From: Sphingobacterium cavernae
GTDB lineage: Bacteria; Bacteroidota; Bacteroidia; Sphingobacteriales; Sphingobacteriaceae
Length of the DNA stretch: 47,125 bases
Direction of reading: 5' to 3'
Assembly (NCBI RefSeq): GCF_008520265.1
Contig: NZ_VIQM01000034.1
Span: 1 to 47,125 of the forward strand
A model generated the notes under the pieces. It saw nothing but the letters and a program-made list of their open reading frames with translations. It searched no databases and was not told the origin of the DNA. This document shows, piece after piece, positions 34,714-41,501 of this stretch. Every line of letters begins with the position of its first letter. Position 1 is the stretch's first letter. Position numbers and translations under genes: made by a program.

Positions 34714-35349
34714 ATGTTTCAAAATGAGGAGCGCGTAAATAGTTATTTGGAGAGCATTTGCGATGAAGAAAATTCATTGCTTAAGACGATTAATAGAGAG
34801 ACATATTTGCGGGAGACTATGCCGCATATGATGTCTGGTCACTATCAAGGGCGTGTATTGTCTATGATAAGTAAAATGGTTTCTCCTAAGCGCATTCTTG
34901 AGATTGGCACATTCACAGGGTATGCGACATTGTGTTTGGCAGAAGGATTAGCGCCAGAAGGATTCTTGCACACGATCGATATTAACGAAGAGCAAGAGGA
35001 GCATGTACAGAGTTATTTTGACCATTCGCCTTTTGCGACTCAAATTCGTTATCATATTGGTGATGCTTTTGAAATAATTCCAACATTGGAAGGTGATTTT
35101 GACTTGGTGTTCATTGATGCCGATAAGAAGAGAAATCTTATCTATTATGATATGCTAGTAGATCGAGTTCCTTCAGGGGGCATTTTGATGATCGATAATG
35201 TATTGTGGAAAGGCAAGGTTTTTGATGAGAACCCGGATAATCAAACAAAACAAGTATTAGAATTAAATAAAACATTGGCAAGAGATTCAAGAGTTGAAAA
35301 ACTCATATTGCCTGTTAGAGACGGACTTTTTGTGTTGCGCAAAAAGTAA
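34714..35349 (+). CDS. class I SAM-dependent O-methyltransferase
   Basis: 211 residues of the catechol/caffeoyl-CoA O-methyltransferase type: ILEIGTFTGYATLCLAEGL (SAM loop, about 64-82), the acidic strand LHTIDINEEQ (about 89-98), FDLVFIDADKKRNLIYYDML (metal/SAM, about 129-148) and ILMIDNVLWKG (about 156-166). The catalytic Asp of the FIDADK segment, a metal ligand in the family, is present. The substrate is unknown. It has its own -7 box close to the ATG and stands 22 nt before the first glucosaminidase gene, which could be co-transcribed. Confidence 0.86.
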   Translation: MFQNEERVNSYLESICDEENSLLKTINRETYLRETMPHMMSGHYQGRVLSMISKMVSPKRILEIGTFTGYATLCLAEGLAPEGFLHTIDINEEQEEHVQSYFDHSPFATQIRYHIGDAFEIIPTLEGDFDLVFIDADKKRNLIYYDMLVDRVPSGGILMIDNVLWKGKVFDENPDNQTKQVLELNKTLARDSRVEKLILPVRDGLFVLRKK

Positions 35350-35371
35350 TGGTTGAACTAAAAAAGAGAAA

Positions 35372-35893
35372 ATGCAAAAATCATTAATCAGCAAATGGCT
35401 GCTTTTAGTGTTCTTGTGTTTCAGTAGTATAGCATTATTTGGACAGAATAAGTTTACGCCAAAAAGTTATATCGAGGAACATAAAACAATGGCTCAGCAG
35501 CTCATGCACGAAACAGGTGTGCCAGCATCTGTGATTTTAGCAGTCGCTATTCATGAAAGTGCCTATGGCAATAGCCGTATAGCAAAGCACTTAAATAATC
35601 ACTTCGGAATCAAAGGAAAAAATAACAGTAAGAAGATCAAATCTGCTTACAAAGGTTATTCTTCCACAAAAGAGTCATATTCTGATTTTATTGGTTTATT
35701 GAAGCGCAGAAAGTCCACTGTACATTTATTTGATAAATATGCTTTTAAAGATTTTTCAGCATGGGTGAATGGAATAGCGCGTTCGGGTTATTCGCAGACG
35801 AAATCATGGAAAACACATGTTTTGGGGACAATAAAGAGATATAATTTAGATCAATACGATAACATAAGCCATTATTCTGCTTCCCAAAAATGA
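35372..35893 (+). CDS. exported glucosaminidase-domain protein
   Basis: 173 residues with a signal peptide (cut near FGQNK, residue 25). The rest is a compact FlgJ/LytG-type glucosaminidase domain with Glu62 in AVAIHESAYGNSRIAKHLNN as the likely catalytic residue and HFGIKGK after it; the C-terminal half has TKESYSDFIGLL and WVNGIARSGYSQT. It would cut the glycan strands of peptidoglycan in the periplasm. The stop overlaps the next start by 4 nt (ATGA), and the next gene is a longer relative with a LysM domain. Confidence 0.85.
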   Translation: MQKSLISKWLLLVFLCFSSIALFGQNKFTPKSYIEEHKTMAQQLMHETGVPASVILAVAIHESAYGNSRIAKHLNNHFGIKGKNNSKKIKSAYKGYSSTKESYSDFIGLLKRRKSTVHLFDKYAFKDFSAWVNGIARSGYSQTKSWKTHVLGTIKRYNLDQYDNISHYSASQK

Positions 35894-36726
35894 GATTACT
35901 TGTTTATATTTTATTAATCGTTGGATTTTTAAGTTCTTGCGCGAGTAAGCGTACGACGACTTTATCCAAAAATCCATCAGCTTCTACCACATCAAAAGGA
36001 TCAAATTCCACTTCTTCTGAGCGAAAACCGACCTCAACTACAGGTTTGAGTTATATCGATCAATACAAGAATATTGCGATAGCTGAAATGGAAAAATACG
36101 GTATTCCAGCGAGTATTAAGCTAGCGCAAGCTTTGTTAGAATCGGGTAACGGAAATTCTACATTAGCACGTGATGCAAATAATCATTTTGGCATCAAATG
36201 TGGTGGCACATGGACAGGGAAAAGTATTACGAAATCGGATGACAATCCTAACGATTGCTTTCGTGTATATGATAATCCAGAGCAGTCTTTCAAAGATCAT
36301 TCGCAATTTCTATTGCGCAAGCGCTATGAAAAATTGTTTAGTTTGGATAAGAATGATTACAGAGGTTGGGCGCGAGGTCTTAAGGATGCTGGCTATGCTA
36401 CTAACCCACGCTATCCCGAATTGCTGATTGATTTGATTGAGCGTTACGAATTATATAAATACGATTCGGCAGAAAGTCGCTCGGAGAAAATTGTTCGTGA
36501 AGTCAAAATTGAAACAGCCATCGAAAAAAAGGAAGAAACTGGAGAAGTGGTGCAGGCTGAGAAAATAAAATCTCCAGTCCAAATGATTATTCACGAAGTG
36601 AAATCAGGTAATACATTGTATAGTATTTCTAAACAATATAATGTCACAGTTGATCAAATCAAGCAATTGAACAACTTACCTTCTGAAAATCTATCGATTG
36701 GCCAGTTGTTAGTAATCAGCAAATAG
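35890..36726 (+). CDS. glucosaminidase lipoprotein with C-terminal LysM domain
   Basis: 278 residues. Lipobox LSSC with Cys17, then a Ser/Thr-rich linker to about residue 53. The glucosaminidase domain follows, with the candidate catalytic Glu84 in QALLESGNGNSTLARDANNH and FGIKCGGTW after it. A LysM repeat closes the protein (VKSGNTLYSISKQYNVTVDQ start, about 232-277) and would hold it on peptidoglycan. An outer-membrane-anchored murein hydrolase is the expected form. Translation is coupled to the smaller glucosaminidase gene by the ATGA overlap. Confidence 0.88.
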   Translation: MRLLVYILLIVGFLSSCASKRTTTLSKNPSASTTSKGSNSTSSERKPTSTTGLSYIDQYKNIAIAEMEKYGIPASIKLAQALLESGNGNSTLARDANNHFGIKCGGTWTGKSITKSDDNPNDCFRVYDNPEQSFKDHSQFLLRKRYEKLFSLDKNDYRGWARGLKDAGYATNPRYPELLIDLIERYELYKYDSAESRSEKIVREVKIETAIEKKEETGEVVQAEKIKSPVQMIIHEVKSGNTLYSISKQYNVTVDQIKQLNNLPSENLSIGQLLVISK

Positions 36727-36781
36727 TGAAAAGATGTTAAGATAGTGGTAATTTATTGGATAATAATGTAGTTTTATCGTT

Positions 36782-37543
36782 GTGAAACTCAATATCTGCC
36801 ATATAGATTTAATTTTACTATGTAGTTTGTTCCCATTCTGGTCATTTTCCCAAGAAAATATTGGGGGCATGGTACTTGATGCGGAGAGTAAGCAGCGTAT
36901 AGCCAAGGTATTGATTGTAAATAAGACAACTGGCGAAAATATCTATAATAACAGCAAAGGCGAGTTTATTTTAAAACTTAAACCTGGTGATATTATAATA
37001 GCGAATAAGGAAAATTATCATGGTGATACGATAACATACGAAGGAGCAAAGGCACTTATAATTAGTTTGAAAAGAAAAACTATTGCCATAGCTCCAGTTA
37101 CTGTTATGGGCCGTGTTTCACCAGAAGAGATTTTGGCGCGACGTAAAGAAGAGTATAATAAAGCATATCGACTTGCTGATCCGGGAGAGTTTGTTAGCGT
37201 GGGGCAGAATGGAGCTGGGCTAAGTATAGATGCCGTTTATAACTATTTCAGTAGAGAAGGGAAAAATGCACGCCGGTTGACAAAATATTTTCAAAAGGAG
37301 TACGAAGATAATTATATAGATATTGTCTTTACAAGAGAGCTAGTTCGCGATGTTACTGGATTAGAAGGAGAACCGCTCGATAATTTTATGATTCGATATC
37401 GTCCAACCTATAATTTTGTGTTGACAGCGGACCGATATCAATTAATTAAATATATTAAAACGAAGTACGAATATTTTAAACATATACCATATATTAAACC
37501 ATTACCAGATTTGAATGAAATAAACTTAAATTTGGGAAATTAG
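36782..37543 (+). CDS. exported CarboxypepD_reg-like protein (GTG start)
   Basis: 253 residues from GTG at 36782; the frame is stopped shortly upstream and no ATG lies before the signal peptide (hydrophobic LILLCSLFPFWSF, cut near SFSQEN, residue 24), so a GTG start is required. Residues about 26-90 form a carboxypeptidase-regulatory-like beta-sandwich (GGMVLDAESKQRIAKVLIVN ... NSKGEFILKLKPGD), the fold used at the N-terminus of many TonB receptors and surface proteins. The rest is unassigned, with many Tyr, Lys and Arg. It lies between murein hydrolases and a DUF3078 gene (9 nt downstream). Confidence 0.75.
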   Translation: MKLNICHIDLILLCSLFPFWSFSQENIGGMVLDAESKQRIAKVLIVNKTTGENIYNNSKGEFILKLKPGDIIIANKENYHGDTITYEGAKALIISLKRKTIAIAPVTVMGRVSPEEILARRKEEYNKAYRLADPGEFVSVGQNGAGLSIDAVYNYFSREGKNARRLTKYFQKEYEDNYIDIVFTRELVRDVTGLEGEPLDNFMIRYRPTYNFVLTADRYQLIKYIKTKYEYFKHIPYIKPLPDLNEINLNLGN

Positions 37544-37552
37544 ACGTTTTTT

Positions 37553-38545
37553 ATGTTAAGAAATCTAACTATTATCCTTACTGTTATCATGTCGTTTGTG
37601 GGCATGCAATCTTATGCTCAGGTGAATTTAAAAGATTTGCGTGAGAAACCAGATTCAAAAATATTGAATGCGGATACGATTAAAGAGAATTCGATCAAGC
37701 AAATCAATGTACCTATTCCTCAATTAGGTCTAGAGGTCAATTATTGGAAACATTGGACGAAGTTTGGATTGAATGCCAATCAAGCATCTTTCAGTGACAA
37801 CTGGAATGCCGGAGGTGTGAATTCGATGTCTTTGATGGGTTTATTTTGGCATAAAGCAGATTACACACGTGACAGGTTTAATTTTGTTTCGGAATTGGAC
37901 CTTAAATATGGTAAAATCCAGAATAAGGATCAATTAGCAAAGAAGAATAACGATCGGATCTTCTGGGATAATAAGCTTTCTTACCGTTTTACAGATAAAT
38001 GGGCGTTGTTTTTCTCTTTAACTTTTGAGTCTCAATTTGATCAAGGTTATAAATATGGAAAAGATGCTGATGGCTTTGAAATAATTACAGACACAATTTC
38101 GGCGTTTATGGCGCCAGGTTATTTCACGGAGTCATTCGGTTTGGAGTATAAACCAGACAAATCATTCTCTTTACGTTTGGGTACTGGTACGGCACGTCAA
38201 ACAGTGATTTTGGATAATAGAATTGCACCACCAGAGGGAGGTAAAGCTGTTTATGGTGTGGAGCCAGGAAAAAAAGTTCGTAATGATCTCGCTTTTCAGG
38301 TCACAGCCAATTTAGATAAAGATTTATCAAAGAACCTAAACCTAAAAGCAAGGTATAATTTGTTTGCGGACTATAAAGATTTATCTGATCCCGATAATCG
38401 TTTGGACTTGACATTAACGGCTAAAGTGACTCGATTAGTAAACGTGAGTGCTTCTGGTATATTAGTATATGATTCTGATCAAGACACTAAGGTGCAGTTC
38501 AGTCAAGCCCTAGCTTTAGGTATATTATTCTCATTCCCTAGATAA
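37553..38545 (+). CDS. DUF3078 outer-membrane-type protein
   Basis: 330 residues with a signal peptide (cut near SYAQVN, residue 23). The DUF3078 pattern is present: NYWKHWTKFGLNANQASFSD and NWNAGGVNSMSLMGLF early on, RDRFNFVSELDLKYGKIQ later. Alternating hydrophobic and polar residues with aromatic belts and a final aromatic-ended strand (ALALGILFSFPR) suggest a beta-barrel. The function is unknown. It starts 9 nt after the preceding gene and is followed 12 nt later by an amidase lipoprotein, so an envelope operon is likely. Confidence 0.85.
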   Translation: MLRNLTIILTVIMSFVGMQSYAQVNLKDLREKPDSKILNADTIKENSIKQINVPIPQLGLEVNYWKHWTKFGLNANQASFSDNWNAGGVNSMSLMGLFWHKADYTRDRFNFVSELDLKYGKIQNKDQLAKKNNDRIFWDNKLSYRFTDKWALFFSLTFESQFDQGYKYGKDADGFEIITDTISAFMAPGYFTESFGLEYKPDKSFSLRLGTGTARQTVILDNRIAPPEGGKAVYGVEPGKKVRNDLAFQVTANLDKDLSKNLNLKARYNLFADYKDLSDPDNRLDLTLTAKVTRLVNVSASGILVYDSDQDTKVQFSQALALGILFSFPR

Positions 38546-38557
38546 AGAATTTATAAA

Positions 38558-39487
38558 ATGCAGAAATGGGTTGGATTGTTGGCTGCAGTTTTATTTAGTG
38601 CTTGTAGTAGTTCTAAAGTAAGTTCTCAGAAGCCACTCGTATCTACTTCTCAGCAAAAGGTGGATTCTCTAACTTCTGTAATCAAACAATCAGCAAGTGC
38701 AAATCTCCAAGATAGTGCGGTGGTATTGCCAATAAGGGTAGATTCCGTAAAGCAATTCGATTCGGGTACAACTTTTCAGGAGCTTACTCCTGAAGAGAAA
38801 TTAGCCGAGCAAAAGCGTACTGGAATTAATAAATCGGCAAATTGGGCTAGTGCTATTCATTATGATAACCGAAAGCCTAATTATGTCATCATACACCACA
38901 CCTCTCAAAATAGTACTTCTCAAACTGTTCGTACGTTTCAATTATCACACACTAAGGTGAGCTCTCATTATGTAATTGGTCGTGATGGACAGGTCATACA
39001 AATGCTTAATGATTATGAGCGAGCGTGGCACGCGGGCAAAAGTAAGTGGGGGTCTGTGACAGATATGAATTCTGCTTCAATAGGAATAGAATTGGATAAT
39101 AATGGGAGAGATCCATTCCCTGAATCCCAGATTGATGCATTAATAATTCTTTTAGATACATTAAAAAGTAAATATCTTATTCCACAAATTAATTTTATTG
39201 GTCACGCAGATATTTCGCCCACGCGCAAAGACGATCCGAATGTAAATTTTCCATGGAAAAGATTAGCTGAGCGTGGATTTGGAATATGGTATAATGAAGA
39301 TTTTCTGGCTGAACCACCTCTTAACTTTAATCCAGTAGATGCGCTTAAAATCATGGGTTACGATATGAGCAATCCAGAAGCCGCTATTCGTGCGTTCAAG
39401 CGTAAATATATTCGCACAGAAGTCAATGGTGTCTTAACAGTTCGTGATAAGTCGGTTTTATACGATTTGTATAGAAAGTATTATTAG
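38558..39487 (+). CDS. N-acetylmuramoyl-L-alanine amidase lipoprotein
   Basis: 309 residues. Lipobox SAC with Cys16. The Amidase_2 (AmpD/PGRP) domain spans about 100-270, with zinc ligands in YVIIHHTSQNS (first His) and FIGHADISPTRKDDP (second His and the Asp), and YVIGRDGQVIQML, GIELDNNGR between them. About 40 residues follow the domain. It would release the peptide stem from MurNAc in the periplasm and so pairs functionally with the two glucosaminidases upstream. It ends 2 nt before the end of the convergent SSS transporter gene. Confidence 0.92.
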   Translation: MQKWVGLLAAVLFSACSSSKVSSQKPLVSTSQQKVDSLTSVIKQSASANLQDSAVVLPIRVDSVKQFDSGTTFQELTPEEKLAEQKRTGINKSANWASAIHYDNRKPNYVIIHHTSQNSTSQTVRTFQLSHTKVSSHYVIGRDGQVIQMLNDYERAWHAGKSKWGSVTDMNSASIGIELDNNGRDPFPESQIDALIILLDTLKSKYLIPQINFIGHADISPTRKDDPNVNFPWKRLAERGFGIWYNEDFLAEPPLNFNPVDALKIMGYDMSNPEAAIRAFKRKYIRTEVNGVLTVRDKSVLYDLYRKYY

Positions 39488-39489
39488 TA

Positions 39490-41187
39490 TTAATTTGTTA
39501 ATTGTTTCTTTGGTAAAAGATATTCTAGAAGATTTCCAAACAAAATAACGAGTACACATCCAATTAAATTCAGCCATAAGAAGGCTATTACATCCAAATA
39601 CCAGATATAAACAATTATGATTTCGGTAACTACAGCAGCCCAGAATACGGCGTTCCCACGTATTTTCTTAAAATAAAATGCCACAAGAAATATTCCGAGA
39701 ATGGTGCCATAGAATAGAGAGCCTAAAATATTAACAGCTTCCAACAAATTACCCAGCTTGTTTGCAAATAAGGCCACTATAATTGTGAATATTCCCCATC
39801 CCAAAGTCGAAATGCGAGATACATTTAGGTAGGTTTTTTCGGAAGCATTTTGATTGATTAGGCGCTTGTAGATGTCTATAACGGTGGTAGATGCTAATGA
39901 ATTTATCGCGCTGGATGTTGCCCCCATGGACGCCAACATAATGATAGCGATGAGCAATCCAATCAAGCCCTTGGGAAAGACAGACGTCACAAAGGATAGA
40001 AAGATATAATTGTTATCATTCGTTTCGGCTTTGCTGTCGTTGGCTTTTATCAAATCAACAGCAGACTTACGTAATACCGCTGATTTTGCATTTATATCTT
40101 CTAAATTTTGTTTTTCTTGCTCAAGACTTGATTCTTTATTATTAACTCTGGCTTCATACAAAGCATTAAGCGTCTGAATACGTTGTTGTGTTAGCGCATT
40201 TTGTTCTGTTTGGAGATTTTTGTATTCTTCTGCGTGAATACTATTTTCTATCTTATGAATTTCTGTTGGATTGAAAAATAACGGCGCATTGTTGTATTGG
40301 TAGTATACGAAAACCAATACCCCAATTAACAGAATACAAAACTGCATCGGGATTTTCAATAGTCCATTCATCAATAATCCCATTCGGCTTTCACGTACTG
40401 AAGAACCTGTAAGATAGCGTCCAACTTGACTTTGGTCTGTTCCAAAATACGACAATTGCAAAAAGAAACCACCAATTAATCCTGTCCAAACTGTGTATTG
40501 ATTGTTCCAATCCAATGTAAAATCAATAGCATTGGTTTTATTTGATTCGCCAGCAATATGCAAAGCTTCAATAAATCCAATTTCTGATGGCAGAAAATGA
40601 ATAACCATCATTCCGGCAGCAAGTAGTCCTCCGAAAATGATTCCCATTTGGAGTAATTGTGTATACGAAACAGCTTTAGTGCCACCATAGGTAGTGTAAA
40701 GGACAACTACACTTCCAATCAAAATGGTAGTATAAAATACGTCAACGTGTAATACAGCAGATAAAATTATAGAAGGTGCAAATATGGTTATACCAGTAGA
40801 TATTCCGCGTTGTATCAAAAATAAGAATGCGGTAAGAGAACGAGTCTTGATGTCAAATCGTTTTTCCAGAAATTCATATGCTGTGTAGACTTGAAGCTTA
40901 TGAAATATAGGGACAAAAGTAATGCAGAGCACAATCATGGCCAGAGGCAGTCCAAAATAAAACTGGACAAAGCTCATTCCTGAAGTATACGCTAGCCCTG
41001 GAGCAGATAAGAAAGTAATCGCACTGGCTTGAGTCGCCATCACTGAAAGTCCAACATTATACCACGGCAGTTCACGATTGCTAAGTAGAAAACCTTCGAT
41101 ATTACTAATATTCCTGCTTTTGTAGATTCCATACAGAACTATCAAAAGCAGGGTAGAAAAAAGTACTATCCAGTCGATAATACTCAT
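39490..41187 (-). CDS. sodium:solute symporter (SSS family)
   Basis: 565 residues from the ATG at 41187; the frame remains open to 41226 but the ATG at 41187 overlaps the stop of a small upstream gene (ATGA) and gives the normal N-terminus. About 13 helices are visible; ATQASAITFLSAPGLAY is the Na+/substrate region of TM1-2 and YFGTDQSQVGRYLTG the conserved loop. A polar, coiled-coil-like insertion of about 90 residues (about 300-393) splits two helices, as in Bacteroidetes members of this family. The substrate is unknown; the operon partner is a secreted PIG-L deacetylase, so a de-acetylated sugar or glyco-conjugate is a reasonable guess. Confidence 0.9.
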   Translation of the reverse strand: MSIIDWIVLFSTLLLIVLYGIYKSRNISNIEGFLLSNRELPWYNVGLSVMATQASAITFLSAPGLAYTSGMSFVQFYFGLPLAMIVLCITFVPIFHKLQVYTAYEFLEKRFDIKTRSLTAFLFLIQRGISTGITIFAPSIILSAVLHVDVFYTTILIGSVVVLYTTYGGTKAVSYTQLLQMGIIFGGLLAAGMMVIHFLPSEIGFIEALHIAGESNKTNAIDFTLDWNNQYTVWTGLIGGFFLQLSYFGTDQSQVGRYLTGSSVRESRMGLLMNGLLKIPMQFCILLIGVLVFVYYQYNNAPLFFNPTEIHKIENSIHAEEYKNLQTEQNALTQQRIQTLNALYEARVNNKESSLEQEKQNLEDINAKSAVLRKSAVDLIKANDSKAETNDNNYIFLSFVTSVFPKGLIGLLIAIIMLASMGATSSAINSLASTTVIDIYKRLINQNASEKTYLNVSRISTLGWGIFTIIVALFANKLGNLLEAVNILGSLFYGTILGIFLVAFYFKKIRGNAVFWAAVVTEIIIVYIWYLDVIAFLWLNLIGCVLVILFGNLLEYLLPKKQLTN

Positions 41188-41288
41188 GAGAAATATTGTG
41201 TAAATAAATACATCCCTAATATGCACAGCACGAGCCAGACAACTACTATCCAGTAAAATTGTTTCCAGCTACGCGCAAATGGTGGCAT
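41184..41288 (-). CDS. 34-residue single-helix membrane protein coupled to the SSS symporter
   Basis: Starts at the ATG at 41288, 5 nt after the stop of the 64-aa gene, and its TGA overlaps the symporter ATG (ATGA). The product is a basic, aromatic N-terminus (PPFARSWKQFYW), one hydrophobic helix of about 17 residues (IVVVWLVLCILGMYLF) and a short tail TQYFS. This is below the usual length cut-off for gene finders. Known SSS symporters have small membrane partners (YjcH with ActP, YhdT with PanF, DUF3311 with MctP); a similar accessory role is inference. The frame stays open upstream past the ATG (a GTG is available), so the exact start has some doubt. Confidence 0.6.
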   Translation of the reverse strand: MPPFARSWKQFYWIVVVWLVLCILGMYLFTQYFS

Positions 41289-41292
41289 ATTG

Positions 41293-41487
41293 TTATCTAT
41301 CACTTTCTTTATGAGGTAAAATGACAGAAATAAAGATTGTAGCAACAATTAGTCCGCCTACTAATCCACCAATAATACTTAAGACTGACCCCTCTTTAGC
41401 AAATGCAATTAATGCACCAAAGATAGTTCCAATTAATAAGATTAAACCTTTAACATTTAAAGGCTGCTCATTTACTTGATTTTCCAT
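41293..41487 (-). CDS. 64-residue two-helix membrane protein
   Basis: 64 residues, with two glycine-rich hydrophobic segments (about 14-27 and 33-56, SIIGGLVGGLIVATIFISVI) and a polar, basic C-terminus (PHKESDR). It sits 14 nt after the deacetylase gene and 5 nt before the 34-codon gene, in the same operon. I do not recognise the family. A role as a small subunit or assembly helper of the symporter is inference from position. Confidence 0.65.
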   Translation of the reverse strand: MENQVNEQPLNVKGLILLIGTIFGALIAFAKEGSVLSIIGGLVGGLIVATIFISVILPHKESDR

Positions 41488-41501
41488 GTTATTGTGATAT
41501 A

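Noticed and set aside
35372..36726. Recent tandem duplication of the glucosaminidase genes
   Set aside because: The two proteins share the fold and the HFGIK motif, but differ in length, anchoring and LysM domain; they are old paralogues.
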